NCBI RefSeq assembly: GCF_001311885.1 | Contig: NZ_BBCE01000002.1 | Span: forward strand, 124,001-188,000 | Origin: Syntrophomonas palmitatica JCM 14374 | Lineage (GTDB): Bacteria; Bacillota; Syntrophomonadia; Syntrophomonadales; Syntrophomonadaceae | DNA length: 64,000 nucleotides | Direction: 5' to 3' | Shown here: in pieces, positions 27,213 to 36,980 of the stretch | How positions within the stretch are numbered: position 1 is the stretch's first letter | Layout: every line of letters starts with the position of its first letter | Made by a program: the position numbers and the translations under genes | Notes under the pieces: generated by a model | The model's database searches: none | What the model saw: the letters and a program-made list of their open reading frames with translations, nothing else | Told to the model about the DNA's origin: nothing

Positions 27213-28013
27213 ATGTTAAAACGGTGTGCCGAGATTTGGGATGAAGTGCGAAATAAAAAGCCTCTGGTGCATTGCATGACCAACTATGTAACCATGAATG
27301 ACGTGGCCAACATAATTTTGGCGGCCGGTGCCTCGCCGGCCATGTGCGACCACCCTGAGGAAGCTCCTGATTTTGCACGCTTGGCCGGTTCGCTCTATTT
27401 TAACCTGGGGACCCTGACTTCGGAAAAGAAGGCGGCAATGATAGACGCAGCCGTGGTGGCCCGGGAAACCCAAAAACCAGTCCTGATTGATCCTGTAGCC
27501 TGTGGAGTAATTGCTCGAAAAAAGGAGGTCACATATCGACTTCTTTCCATAGGCAGCATAGGTGTTATTAAGGGTAACGGGGCGGAGATCAAAAGCCTGG
27601 CCGGGATGGAAAGTCAGGCCCGCGGGGTGGATTCTATCGATAAGGGTGAAGGGACCGAAGAAGCGTGTGCAAAGCTTGCCGCTACTCATGGCCTGGTGGT
27701 GACAGCCACTGGTGAAAGAGATGTAGTGGCGGCAGCCGGAAGGGCGGCTTTGCTTGCTAATGGGACTCCGCTTTATCAAGAAATTACCGGCGCGGGCTGT
27801 ATGGCCGGAGGAGTTATGGCCGCCTGCCTGGCGGTTGCTCCCGGTGAGGCATGGGCTGCCAGCGTCAGCGGGCTGACAGCCTTTAATATAGCCGGTGAAA
27901 GGGCTGCCCGCCTGGCTGGTATGAACCCCGGCACTTTTAGGACCCTGGTCTTTGATCAGCTTTATAAGTTGCGGGGGCAGGACCTGGTAAAGGAGGGGCG
28001 GGTTGAATGGTAG
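27213..28013 (+). CDS. thiM: Hydroxyethylthiazole kinase
   Basis: A 266-residue salvage kinase that phosphorylates the thiazole alcohol to THZ-P. It shows PLVHCMTNYVTMNDVANIILAAGASPAM, LIDPVACGV, IKGNGAEI and the GAGCMAGGVMAACLA active-site loop containing the conserved Cys. Start ATG 27213 has GGGAGGGG ahead. It overlaps thiE. Thiazole synthesis genes (thiG, thiS, thiH) are not in the window, so the thiazole may come from salvage or elsewhere in the genome. Confidence 0.95.
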   Translation: MLKRCAEIWDEVRNKKPLVHCMTNYVTMNDVANIILAAGASPAMCDHPEEAPDFARLAGSLYFNLGTLTSEKKAAMIDAAVVARETQKPVLIDPVACGVIARKKEVTYRLLSIGSIGVIKGNGAEIKSLAGMESQARGVDSIDKGEGTEEACAKLAATHGLVVTATGERDVVAAAGRAALLANGTPLYQEITGAGCMAGGVMAACLAVAPGEAWAASVSGLTAFNIAGERAARLAGMNPGTFRTLVFDQLYKLRGQDLVKEGRVEW

Positions 28014-28636
28014 ACCTCGATTATTCACTTTATCTGGTTACCGACCGCGGATTGCTGGAAGGCCGCGATTTAATACAGGAAGTAAAAAAAGCGGTCAATG
28101 GCGGGGTAAGCCTGGTGCAGCTGCGGGAAAAAGAGGCCGGCAGCCGTGATTTTTACGAATTGGCCCTGGCTTTAAAAAAAGAACTTGCTGCTCGCCGTGT
28201 CCCATTAATTATCAATGACCGATTGGATATAGCCCTGGCTATAGAAGCAGACGGTCTTCATATAGGGCAGGAAGACCTGCCTTTGTCAGCCGTGCGCAAA
28301 ATTACCGGACCAGATTTTATCGTGGGGATTTCTGTGGGCAACCTGGAACAAGCCCGCCGGGCTGAAAAGGAAGGGGCCAGCTACCTGGGCGCGGGACCGG
28401 TTTTTTTAACCGTCACCAAAGCTGATGCCGGGGAAGCCACAGGTCCTGAGTTCATTCAAGTATTGAAACAGGAATGCGCATTGCCCGTCATAGCTATAGG
28501 CGGAATAAACGAAGATAACCTGGCCGGGATAAAATCGGCCGGAGCTGATGGAGCAGCGGTAGTCTCCGCTCTAATGGGCCAGAATGACATAGAGGCCGCC
28601 GCACGGAGGTTAAGGAATTTATGGGAAAAAACCTGA
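28007..28636 (+). CDS. thiE: Thiamine-phosphate synthase
   Basis: A 209-residue TIM-barrel enzyme joining HMP-PP and THZ-P into thiamine monophosphate. Motifs: YLVTDRGLL, VSLVQLREKEAGSRDFYE, LIINDRLDIALAIEADGLHIGQEDLPL, GAGPVFLTVTKADAG and the phosphate-binding IGGINEDN. It overlaps thiM by 7 bases and the HAD gene by 16, so the five-gene unit is tightly packed. Confidence 0.95.
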   Translation: MVDLDYSLYLVTDRGLLEGRDLIQEVKKAVNGGVSLVQLREKEAGSRDFYELALALKKELAARRVPLIINDRLDIALAIEADGLHIGQEDLPLSAVRKITGPDFIVGISVGNLEQARRAEKEGASYLGAGPVFLTVTKADAGEATGPEFIQVLKQECALPVIAIGGINEDNLAGIKSAGADGAAVVSALMGQNDIEAAARRLRNLWEKT

Positions 28637-29307
28637 TATTCTTTGTGGACTTCGATGGCACCGTGGTCTCCCAGGATATCTGCGCCAGCATGGTTAAACA
28701 ATATGCCGGCAAAGGCTGGGAGGAACTCAACCAGCTTTGGGAACAAGGCGAATTGTCTACGGGCGAATGCGCCCAGCAAACCCTTAATCTTATGCAAGTT
28801 AAACCAGAAGAACTGCATGCGTTTTTCGGCAGGTTTGAACTTGATCCGGGTTTTAAATCTTTTGCGTCCTGGACTGCAACCAATAATCATCCTGTATATA
28901 TCTTGAGTGATGGTTATGACAACTATATTGATCTAGTTTTTAGAAAGTACGGGTTGAACATACCCTATTACGCCAATCATCTGGAATTTGAGGACGGATG
29001 GCGCTTTGTCGCTCGTCACCAGAACGGCGAATGCGATAAATGCGGGGTTTGCAAAAAACAAATAATAGAAGAAAAAACACCTCTCGGTTGGACCAGGATA
29101 TATATTGGGGACGGATATTCGGACACCTGCCCGGTCTCGGTCTGCGATATGGTTTTTGCAAAGAACAGCCTGGCGGATTACTGCCGGAGCGAAGGGATTG
29201 CTTTTGAGCCCTATCAAGATTTTAACGATATTACCAGGAAACTTGACGAAGTATTTTTGGAGGGGAAGAACGATGAATTACAAGACGCAGCGCGAAGCAG
29301 CAAGTAA
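28621..29307 (+). CDS. MtnX-like HAD-IB phosphatase in the thiamine operon
   Basis: A 228-residue HAD hydrolase. The nucleophile motif is [11 protein letters not shown] (7-17), followed by [10 protein letters not shown] (motif II) and [12 protein letters not shown] (motif IV), with [10 protein letters not shown] forming a possible zinc knuckle between them. It resembles MtnX-type phosphatases, but no methionine-salvage genes are nearby. Its location between thiE and thiC suggests it acts on a thiamine intermediate, most simply thiamine monophosphate. It overlaps both thiE and thiC. Substrate is inferred from context only. Confidence 0.75.
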   Translation: MGKNLIFFVDFDGTVVSQDICASMVKQYAGKGWEELNQLWEQGELSTGECAQQTLNLMQVKPEELHAFFGRFELDPGFKSFASWTATNNHPVYILSDGYDNYIDLVFRKYGLNIPYYANHLEFEDGWRFVARHQNGECDKCGVCKKQIIEEKTPLGWTRIYIGDGYSDTCPVSVCDMVFAKNSLADYCRSEGIAFEPYQDFNDITRKLDEVFLEGKNDELQDAARSSK

Positions 29308-30550
29308 AGCAATTATCACCCCTGAAATGCAAAGGGTTGCTAAAGAAGAGAAAATGGATCCCGGGGATTTGTGCAGCAGAATGGCGGCAGGGCAGATTGT
29401 CATTCCCGCTAACCACAATCACCGCTCCTTGGAGGCCCGTGGCATAGGAGCAGGCCTTAAAACCAAAATCAATGTAAACCTGGGTATCTCCCGGGATTGC
29501 TGCGACTGGGCCATGGAATTGCTAAAGGTTGAGACGGCGCTTAAGATGCAAGCTGATGCCATTATGGACCTCAGTTCCTATGGCGACAGCAGTGCTTTCC
29601 GGCAAAGACTGATAGCCATTTCGGGAGCGATGATAGGAACGGTGCCCATTTACGATGCCATGGCCGTTTTTGGAAAACCTGTCTTTGACCTGGCCTCTGG
29701 TGATTTTTTGCGCCTGGTAGAGATTCATGCCCGTGACGGGGTAGATTTTATGACTATTCATGCCGGTCTAAACCTGGCCGCGGTGGAAAGACTTCACAAA
29801 AACCGGAGGCTGACCAGTATAGTATCCCGAGGCGGTTCTATGCTTTATGCCTGGATGAACATAAATCGAGCTGAAAACCCTTTTTATGAACATTTTGATG
29901 AGTTGTTGGAGATCTGCCGGGAATATGACGTAACCCTTAGCCTGGGAGACGCCTGCCGTCCGGGATGTCTGCATGACGCAACCGATGCGGCTCAGGTGGA
30001 GGAGCTTATAAGTCTGGGCGAATTGACTCTGCGCGCTTGGGAAAAGGATGTGCAGGTAATCATAGAGGGGCCTGGCCACATGGCTATAAATGAGATAGCA
30101 GCAAATATGGTTCTGCAGAAGAAATTGTGCCACGGAGCGCCATTTTACGTGCTGGGTCCGCTGGTTACCGACATCGCTCCTGGTTATGACCATATCACCA
30201 GCGCCATCGGGGGTGCTATAGCGGCTTATAATGGAGCTGATTTCCTATGTTATGTTACGCCGGCTGAACATTTGAGGCTGCCCAACCTGGAAGATATGGC
30301 TGAAGGAATAAATGCTTCACGTATTGCTGCCCATGCTGCGGATATTGCCAAGGGGATTCCCGGAGCAGCGGAATGGGACTATAAAATGAGTGAGGCGAGA
30401 AGCAGATTGGACTGGGAAACGATGTTTGCCCTCGCGCTTGATCCCGATAAGGCGAGCCGCTATCGGGCTGAATCAGGCAGCCCCAGTGAAGAAACCTGCA
30501 CCATGTGCGGCGAACTCTGCGCGGTGCGGACCATGAAAGAATTTGTATAG
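29273..30550 (+). CDS. thiC: Phosphomethylpyrimidine synthase
   Basis: A 425-residue radical-SAM enzyme that rearranges aminoimidazole ribotide into HMP-P. It lacks the long N-terminal extension of the proteobacterial form, as is usual in clostridia. Seen motifs: [77 protein letters not shown], and the C-terminal cluster motif CTMCGELCA. The cluster cysteines are spaced C-x2-C-x3-C. ATG 29273 is chosen on GGAGGGGAAG; it overlaps the HAD gene. Confidence 0.95.
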   Translation: MNYKTQREAASKAIITPEMQRVAKEEKMDPGDLCSRMAAGQIVIPANHNHRSLEARGIGAGLKTKINVNLGISRDCCDWAMELLKVETALKMQADAIMDLSSYGDSSAFRQRLIAISGAMIGTVPIYDAMAVFGKPVFDLASGDFLRLVEIHARDGVDFMTIHAGLNLAAVERLHKNRRLTSIVSRGGSMLYAWMNINRAENPFYEHFDELLEICREYDVTLSLGDACRPGCLHDATDAAQVEELISLGELTLRAWEKDVQVIIEGPGHMAINEIAANMVLQKKLCHGAPFYVLGPLVTDIAPGYDHITSAIGGAIAAYNGADFLCYVTPAEHLRLPNLEDMAEGINASRIAAHAADIAKGIPGAAEWDYKMSEARSRLDWETMFALALDPDKASRYRAESGSPSEETCTMCGELCAVRTMKEFV

Positions 30551-30635
30551 GGGAACGATTGAATCCAGATTTGATCACTAATTTTATAAGGATATATCCA
30601 CAGATTTTTAATTAATTTGGCAAGCGACTATTTTC

Positions 30636-30673
30636 ATTTGTGACAGCTGCCTGAGCCGCGTCAGGTTACAAAT
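30636..30673. terminator. Hairpin between convergent thiC and GT2 paralogue C
   Basis: ATTTGTGA / TTACAAAT with an inner CCTGA / TCAGG stem and one bulge. It lies between two convergent stops and can end both transcripts. The rest of 30551-30726 holds one CACAGAT unit (30599) and nothing else. Confidence 0.55.
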
Positions 30674-30726
30674 TTGTAATCAATATCATTTTGAAACAAT
30701 CTATAAAAATTGTGGCTGTTTATCAA

Positions 30727-31587
30727 TCAAATATAAAAGGCCCGGTTTCGGGTAATATAGGGTTTGAAATTATTGGTGTTGGCCACGAATTCGCATTGAG
30801 CCAGGTAAGACATATCGTCAAAATTAAAGGTGTGGGTCTCGGTATCGGGGTGGCGAATAGTAACGTAGTTATATTTATCTATAGAAAATATCTTATAACC
30901 ATTTGCCAAACAGTCATTTTGAAACTCGCTGTCTTCCCCGGCAGTAATATTTCTAAATCTTACCCGTTTAAAAATGTGCTTCTTAAAAACCATGGTAGCG
31001 CCGACCACATATTGTGCTGGCATGTGTTCCAGACCGCTTCCGCACAGAGCCAGGGTGGAGCTGCTTTCAAAATATACGTATCGACACAGTTTACCGATAA
31101 TGTCCGCATCGCAATCCAGAAAAGCCAGCATGGCATCGGCTAGACATTGCGGGGCATAATAGTCGTCATCATCAAACTTGGCGATATAATTATACTGGCT
31201 TTGTTCTACCGCAAAATTATAACACTCGCCCAGAGAAGTATTTCCTTCTAACCTGAAAATCCTGATATCCGCATAAGGGGACGCTTTATACTGCCAGTCT
31301 GCAATATCAATATTATCGTTGTTCACCACGATTATCAGTTCTTTTAAAGGATAGATTTGACGCAGGTAATTTTCTAATAATCTATCCAGGTAAACCTGAC
31401 GATGGGTACAGGTAATAACAGAAACACCATCGCCAGGGAGCTTGGGAACTTTGGTGCGACCTTTCTTAAGGTTAATGCTTGTGCGCCGTTTTGATTTATG
31501 GCCGCTTAATGCTTCATGGCCTCCGATACTTATATTTTTCCGCAAATCTATACTGGTGGATGACCTATTATTCACGATTACAGGCAT
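30727..31587 (-). CDS. CgeD-like family 2 glycosyltransferase, paralogue C
   Basis: A 286-residue third copy of the GT2 family seen at 15202 and 19216. It shares DGVSVITCTHRQVYLDRLLENYLRQIYPLKELIIVVNND, the metal site KFDDDDYYAPQCL, YVYFESSSTLALCG, VVGATMVFKKHIFKRVRF and AGEDSEF. Like paralogue A it has a basic leader of about 50 residues (SKRRTSINLKKGRTKVPK) and ends FKPYITRN, close to FVPYITR of A. ATG 31587 is chosen on GGGGTGATGGA and on length agreement; an open frame extends further upstream to 31716. Divergent from the next glycosyltransferase. Confidence 0.8.
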   Translation of the reverse strand: MPVIVNNRSSTSIDLRKNISIGGHEALSGHKSKRRTSINLKKGRTKVPKLPGDGVSVITCTHRQVYLDRLLENYLRQIYPLKELIIVVNNDNIDIADWQYKASPYADIRIFRLEGNTSLGECYNFAVEQSQYNYIAKFDDDDYYAPQCLADAMLAFLDCDADIIGKLCRYVYFESSSTLALCGSGLEHMPAQYVVGATMVFKKHIFKRVRFRNITAGEDSEFQNDCLANGYKIFSIDKYNYVTIRHPDTETHTFNFDDMSYLAQCEFVANTNNFKPYITRNRAFYI

Positions 31588-31754
31588 TCCATCACCCCGT
31601 GATATAAATTCTATATTCAGTATATTGATGTCTGGCAACGGCTGGTTACTGGAAGATAATGCATTTATAAACGGCAACTCACAGGCAGACAACAAAACCT
31701 CGCGCCAGGCATACATATATCAATAAAAGGTCATATGAGCCTGAAAAAAGGAGG

Positions 31755-32533
31755 ATGATTCTGTTTAAGGTATCTGTGCTTATTACCGCATTTCAAAGGC
31801 CCCACCTGCTGAAATGGAACCTCTTTTCATTAGCGCGGCAGGAAATTCCCTTTTCTTATGAAATTATCGTATTAAATGACGGGATTGCTGATGAGACGGA
31901 AACATTATGCGCTGTATATCAGAAGAGATTAAATATAAAATACGTTTTTACCGGTCAAAGGAACCGGCAGGGTGAAATGAAATACAGGGTGCCGGGTTTC
32001 GCTTTAAATATCGGGGCTAAACTTTCCAGCGGAGATGTACTTATTATTTCCTGCGCAGAGATGTTTCATTTAAATGAAACCATAGCACATCTATGCAAAC
32101 CTGTAGTTATTGATCCTAAATTTTTGGCGACTTCTATAGGTATGGATGATCAGGATGCATCCTTTTTGGATTATGTGGAGAGCAACGGCGGAGATTTTGA
32201 TTATGAAGATTATCTGCATAATTACCCGCTTTTGAACACAAGCTTGCCTTTTCTCATGGCGGTGAAACGCCGGGAGTTTTTTGCTATCGGCGGTTACGAT
32301 GAGGACTTTGTCGGTTTTGCCTATGATGATAATGACCTTATTTCCCGCCTGAGCAAAAACGGCTGCCGCCTCTGTCTTACCCAGGCTCAGACTATTCATC
32401 TCTACCATCCCGCCATGATGACGACTATGTTCAAAGCCCGGAGATGAAGCTGAATCAAAGTCTATACCGTGACAGGGAAAATCAAGTAGTCCGTAATATC
32501 GGACGTGATTGGGGCAGTATCGAAAACGAGTAA
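31755..32533 (+). CDS. Glycosyltransferase family 2 with galactosyltransferase-like C-terminus (frameshift near 32412)
   Basis: About 259 residues of a GT-A transferase: VSVLITAFQRPHLLKWNLFSLARQEI, EIIVLNDG, YRVPGFALNIGAKLSSGDVLIISCAEMFH, and the acceptor-side motif FLMAVKRREFFAIGGYDEDFVGFAYDDNDLISRL. The frame shifts at HLYHP; one added base gives HDDDYVQSPEMKLNQSLYRDRENQ and a stop at 32533. ATG 31755 abuts the AAAAAAGGAGG site, so a downstream start (CTG 31761) may be used. It is in one direction with the DNRLRE gene 24 bases on. Confidence 0.75.
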
Positions 32534-32557
32534 AACATAACAACAGGAGGTGACAGG

Positions 32558-33094
32558 ATGAAATTCGACTCCTTGGAATCGGTTCAATTTGCCAGTACCT
32601 CAGAGTGGTCTCCTGAGACTAATTTAACCACCGTTGACCCGTCCGCTCTGTACGCTGGCCAGTTTATGCAGCCCGGAGATTCTTTTCGCTCCTATCTGCA
32701 ATTTGACTTGAGTTACAGGGAGGAAAAAACTGAAATCAAAGGCGTGGAAACATACCTGCAGTTATTTATTTACAGAAACGAAATACCTTCTGGTACAATA
32801 GCCCTTAATCTGTATCCGCTGTCTGAACCGTGGAACCAATATACAATTAACTGGAACAATCAAGCAGCTTATAGGAAAGATTTAAATTGCCAGTTTGTTA
32901 TCCCCAGTATGTGGCAGGGATTTATTATGCTGGATATAACGCCGTTGGCACAACGGTGGCTGCAATACCTCATACCTAATTATGGGCTGGTTTTAATCGG
33001 CCATGAATACCATAACCGGGTTTTAGCCTTCGCCAGCCCCGAATATCCCGAAAGGGATAAAATTCCTAAACTTATCGTTGCCTCAAAGGAATAA
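32558..33094 (+). CDS. DNRLRE-domain-like protein (beta-sandwich surface module)
   Basis: A 178-residue protein that appears to be a single DNRLRE/CBM96-like beta-sandwich: YLQFDL, GVETYLQLFIYRNE, ALNLYPLSEPWNQYTINWNNQ, LDITPLAQRWL, NYGLVLIG, FASPEYPERDKIPKLIV. Such modules usually occur in secreted or spore-surface proteins. There is no signal peptide, which fits a mother-cell protein laid on the spore from outside. Start ATG 32558 has AGGAGGTGA upstream. The family call is from pattern memory and the domain can be confused with other beta modules. Confidence 0.65.
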   Translation: MKFDSLESVQFASTSEWSPETNLTTVDPSALYAGQFMQPGDSFRSYLQFDLSYREEKTEIKGVETYLQLFIYRNEIPSGTIALNLYPLSEPWNQYTINWNNQAAYRKDLNCQFVIPSMWQGFIMLDITPLAQRWLQYLIPNYGLVLIGHEYHNRVLAFASPEYPERDKIPKLIVASKE

Positions 33095-33199
33095 TTCCCA
33101 AAGGTTTCAAAAGCCGCAGATTGATTGCCTGTTACCTGCGGTATATCATACGGTTATGTTCTCGTAATACAAAATGCCTATTCATTAATTGAGTAATCT

Positions 33200-34467
33200 T
33201 TACAGGGCGCAATGTTCGAACAGATTGCCCAGGTTTATAAGTTTGAGTTTTGAATCAGTGAAAGCGCTGGTTGGCAGGATGTTTCTGGTGTCAAAAAGCA
33301 ACGATGTACGCATGTGACTGGCAAGCTTATTATAATCCAGGGATTTGAACTCATCATGATCGGTTAAAATTAAAATCATATCCGCATCTTTTACCACCAT
33401 ATAAATATCGTTTTCCACATCAGGCTGTCAGCATGCGGCTCATAAAGAGACAAAGCATAACCAGCCTCGCGCAGCAGTGTCACTATTTTCAGAGCCGGGC
33501 TTTCGCGCAGATCACCCACATTGCCTTTATAACTTAGACCCAGTACCGCTATTTTAGGATGATTTAATCCCGTCAGCAGCCGCTTCACAGCGTTGTATAC
33601 ATATTCCGGCATTTCATTATTAACTATTCGCGCCCTACTAATCAGCCGTGCCAGTTCAGGAGCCTTTTCAATAATAAAATAGGGATCTACAGCCAGGCAG
33701 TGCCCGCCGACTCCCGGACCGGGATTTAATATATTGACCCGGGGGTGCTTATTTGCCAATTCGATTGCTTTGAGCGGATTAATGCCCAGACGGTGGCATA
33801 GCAGTACAAGTTCGTTTGCGAGAGCAATATTAAGATCACGATAGGTGTTTTCTATTAATTTAGTCATTTCTGCCGTTTTGCTGTCGGTTAACAGTATTTC
33901 TCCCTTAACAAAGCTGCGGAATATATCAGCCGCTATTTGAGCACAGGCGGGGGTACAGCCTCCGACAATACGGTTGTTCTCTACTAATTCCTCTACAATG
34001 CTGCCGGGCAGAACCCTTTCCGGGCAATGCGCCAGGTATAAATCCCGGCCAATGGTGTAACCAGCAGACTGCAAAAGGGGCTTGATAATTTCCTCACAAG
34101 TCCCCGGAGGAACGGTAGATTCAAGGATTACGATATTTCCCGTCTTAATATGAGGGATAATACTGTTTACAGCCTGCAAAACATAAGTCAAATCACAAGA
34201 TTTGTCGCTTAGAATTGGCGTAGGTACGGCAATAAAAAAGACATCAGCAGCTTTGGGCTCAGCCCTGAAAACCAACTTATTCTCTTTGACAACTTGCTGA
34301 AAAACCTCGTTTAGATTGGGTTCCTCAATATGAATGGCGCCCTGGCCAAGCTGCTGTAAAATATTTATATCAATATCTACCCCGGTTACTCGATGCCCGT
34401 AAAAAGCCAAAAGCGAAGCAGTGGGAAGCCCGATATATCCAAGTCCCACCACGCATATTCTGGACAT
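33200..34467 (-). CDS. WecC-like nucleotide-sugar dehydrogenase (frameshift near 33418)
   Basis: An NAD-dependent UDP-sugar 6-dehydrogenase of about 422 residues, nearest to UDP-N-acetylmannosamine dehydrogenases, which make an acidic sugar donor by two-step oxidation. Motifs: VVGLGYIGLPTASLLAF, AVPTPI, ESTVPPGT, CPERVLPG, ENTYRDLNIALANEL and the catalytic Cys in PGPGVGGHCLAVDPYF. The frame breaks in the C-terminal domain; one base restores HADSLDDVENDIYMVVKDAD and the end at 33200. ATG 34467 begins the Rossmann strand. Divergent from the epimerase at 34663, so they share a 195-base promoter region. Confidence 0.85.
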
Positions 34468-34662
34468 GGATTCAACTCCTTCATAGTATATAGGGTACTA
34501 TCAGGTTATTCATTTTTTATCAGGGGTGTTCCGCATTCGTAGTTCATGTGGAAATAAATATTCCTCAAATGGCACCATTGGAAGGCCTTAATCATAATAT
34601 GAGTAGAGTAAAATCGTAATTTTCTTATTGGATACCCTCTATAAATAGCGGAGGTGCGGTTC

Positions 34663-35574
34663 TTGAAAATTTTGGTTACGGGCGGCAAAGGGGTAGTCGG
34701 TTCCAGTTTGGTCAGAGAACTCCAAGCAAGAGGCCATGAGGTATGGCTTTGCGACTTGAAACACAGTCACGAAACAAATTACTATCGCTGTGATGTGGCC
34801 AAATATAGACCTTTGCATGAGATTTTTCGGCATCACAGCTTTGATTACGTTTATCACTTGGCGGCCGAATTTGGACGCTGGAATGGTGAGGATCACTATG
34901 AAGAACTATGGATGAGCAACGCGGTGGGCACGAAAAACCTGTTGCGTCTGCAGGAAGAATTCGGCTTTAAGATGGTTTTTACCAGCAGTTCCGAAGTATA
35001 CGGGGACTATGATGCGGTAATGCAGGAAGATGTGATGGATAAGCAGGAAATCAGGCAGATGAACGATTATGCCATATCAAAATGGGCCAACGAACTGCAG
35101 ATTATGAATGCCGAAGCCATGTCAGGCAACCAGGTCGTCAGGGTGAGGATTTTCAATACTTACGGACCTGGTGAATACTATACCCCCTACCGCAGCGCCA
35201 TTGCCATCTTTTGCTATAAGGCTGTTTATGGTCTGCCTTATACGGTGTATCTTAACCATAAAAGGACTTCAGTATATACTGATGATTGCGCTGTTGCCCT
35301 GGCTAATATTGCGGACAATTTTAAGGCCGGTAAGGTTTATAATATCGCCGGTTCTGAACTGCATGACATGAAAAGCGTTTCCGATATGATTTTGCAGTAC
35401 CTGGGCAAATCCGATAAACAGGTTTTATATGTTGATGAAGAGAGATTCACAACCCGGATCAAAATTCCCGATATATCCCGGGCCATAACGGACCTCAACT
35501 ATCAACCCTCAGTGTCTTTAAAAGAAGGGATTCCCCGGACGGTTGAATGGATGAAAAAGGTATACGGGCGGTGA
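34663..35574 (+). CDS. NAD-dependent sugar-nucleotide epimerase/dehydratase
   Basis: A 303-residue extended short-chain dehydrogenase: MKILVTGGKGVVGSSL (Rossmann GxxGxxG), VYHLAAEFGRW, TSSSEVYGDYD, YAISKWANEL (catalytic Tyr-xxx-Lys), NTYGPGEYYTPYRS and RTSVYTDDCA. The substrate is not obvious. TTG 34663 is chosen because CGGAGG (34649-34654) is eight bases ahead; the GTG at 34654 overlaps that site. A methyltransferase follows. Confidence 0.82.
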   Translation: MKILVTGGKGVVGSSLVRELQARGHEVWLCDLKHSHETNYYRCDVAKYRPLHEIFRHHSFDYVYHLAAEFGRWNGEDHYEELWMSNAVGTKNLLRLQEEFGFKMVFTSSSEVYGDYDAVMQEDVMDKQEIRQMNDYAISKWANELQIMNAEAMSGNQVVRVRIFNTYGPGEYYTPYRSAIAIFCYKAVYGLPYTVYLNHKRTSVYTDDCAVALANIADNFKAGKVYNIAGSELHDMKSVSDMILQYLGKSDKQVLYVDEERFTTRIKIPDISRAITDLNYQPSVSLKEGIPRTVEWMKKVYGR

Positions 35575-35579
35575 CAGGT

Positions 35580-36383
35580 ATGTCTAATATTATTAACCTG
35601 GATTATTCTTTTTGTTCGCAGCCGCGCTATGGATACGGGAAACCTCGCCACCAGAAGTTAAATGAAATTCTAAACCGCAGCCGCCAAGTATATATAAAAT
35701 ACATGTCCTTATTTATGCAGTATAGTGAATTGTTTATAAAAATACCTCAAAACCTGCCGGAAAGCGACCCTGGCCCCCGGTGGCAAAACGAATGGATATC
35801 CGGCTTTGATTTAATTTCGCTTTGCGGGTTCCTGTTAACCAGCAGCCCGCACCGTTACGTGGAGATAGGTTCGGGCAACACCACCAAATTTGCCCGTGCC
35901 GCTATAGATTTCGGTGGCTTGAATACTAATATCACGTCCATTGATCCTCATCCACGGTCAGAAATTGATGCGCTTTGTGACAATGTGATAAGAGAACCGC
36001 TTGAGACTCTTGATGTTAATGTTTTCAAAATTTTACAAGCAGGGGATATATTATTTGTCGACGGTTCACATCGAGTTTTTATGAACTCCGATGTAAGTGT
36101 CGTGTTTCTTGACATAATGCCTGATTTGCCATCCGGTGTCTTGCTCCATTTTCATGACATATTTTTGCCTTGCGATTATCCTCCTGGTTGGGCGGAACGC
36201 TACTATTCCGAGCAATATCTATTAGCCGTTCATTTACTGGCGGAGGGGGATAGTTTTGAAATACTGCTGCCTAATTTTTTTATTAGTGAGGATGAAGAGT
36301 TAAAACAAGTATTGAACCCGCTTTGGAGTCAATTGCCGCATGTAAGCAGACACGGCGCCTCGTTCTGGTTAAGAAAGAAATAG
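35580..36383 (+). CDS. Class I SAM-dependent methyltransferase-like protein
   Basis: A 267-residue protein with a Rossmann methyltransferase core: RYVEIGSGNTTKFARAA (motif I, SAM loop), TSIDPHPRSEID (motif II acidic end), GDILFVDGSHRVFMNSDV and VLLHFHDIFLPCDYP. The last two fit the Methyltransf_24-type fold, with a His-Asp pair that may bind a metal. It begins 5 bases after the epimerase stop, so it probably modifies a sugar in the same pathway. ATG 35580 follows GGTGACAGGT. Confidence 0.75.
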   Translation: MSNIINLDYSFCSQPRYGYGKPRHQKLNEILNRSRQVYIKYMSLFMQYSELFIKIPQNLPESDPGPRWQNEWISGFDLISLCGFLLTSSPHRYVEIGSGNTTKFARAAIDFGGLNTNITSIDPHPRSEIDALCDNVIREPLETLDVNVFKILQAGDILFVDGSHRVFMNSDVSVVFLDIMPDLPSGVLLHFHDIFLPCDYPPGWAERYYSEQYLLAVHLLAEGDSFEILLPNFFISEDEELKQVLNPLWSQLPHVSRHGASFWLRKK

Positions 36384-36443
36384 ACGGAGTGGAAGGATTA
36401 GAATACAGGATATGATAACTGCCTTGAATAATAAATATATAAT

Positions 36444-36734
36444 CTAGCTCCGGTATTTATAGGTTTTCTCGTCCATTGTCACCCCGCCAGGCTTATAATC
36501 GATTTTTACCATCGAAAGAACCCGGTTGGCGCCTGCCGCAACACAAATCAGCTGGGCCCGTTTAACCAGATCCAACAGATCGTCAAGGTTTCCTTCTATA
36601 GTGGTTTCCATTGGACCGACCATATAATTCAGTCCCGAACTCTGTATCAAATCAATTACCTGATCTACAACCGCATATACATTTTCTTCAGCCACCAATG
36701 GTATGACCTGCAGGCTAAGATTAGCTTCAGGCAA
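36444..36734 (-). CDS. Thiamine-binding protein, UPF0045/DUF77 (MTH1187) family
   Basis: A 96-residue ferredoxin-like fold protein: LSLQVIPL, VYAVVDQVIDLIQSSGLNYMVGPMETTIEGNLDDLLDLVKRAQ, VLSMVKIDYKPGG. Members bind thiamine or its pyrimidine and often accompany thiamine transport genes. TTG 36734 is set by GGGGAGGTG on the minus strand. No transporter is adjacent, but a TPP-controlled operon lies 6 kb away. Confidence 0.85.
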   Translation of the reverse strand: MPEANLSLQVIPLVAEENVYAVVDQVIDLIQSSGLNYMVGPMETTIEGNLDDLLDLVKRAQLICVAAGANRVLSMVKIDYKPGGVTMDEKTYKYRS

Positions 36735-36940
36735 AATAACACCTCCCCAATAAGCGGCTGCTTTTATTGACCTCAGCCGGATGGCTTCAGCTCCTCTATG
36801 TTACAGATATTCTATGGTTCTTACTGAAGAAGGTCAAGTTTGATTTATCCTTGTTTCTAAAAACCCTGGAGCTTATTCAGTATTGCCCAACCATAGTCCG
36901 TGAGAAATCATTGTGTTATACTATAAAATAAATCGCGACT

Positions 36941-36961
36941 AACGCAAGGTTTGCTTGCGTT
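36941..36961. other. Hairpin ahead of the diguanylate cyclase gene
   Basis: AACGCAAG / CTTGCGTT around GTTTG, in a GC-richer patch between TATACTATAAAATA (36917-36930) and the gene. No riboswitch core is recognised. The rest of 36735-36940 is AT-rich with no clear feature. Confidence 0.4.
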
Positions 36962-36980
36962 GACGCGCCAAATATTTATC

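Noticed and set aside
27216..28028. A 270-residue open frame on the minus strand
   Set aside because: It lies exactly opposite thiM, a certain gene, and has no domain or ribosome site; a shadow frame.
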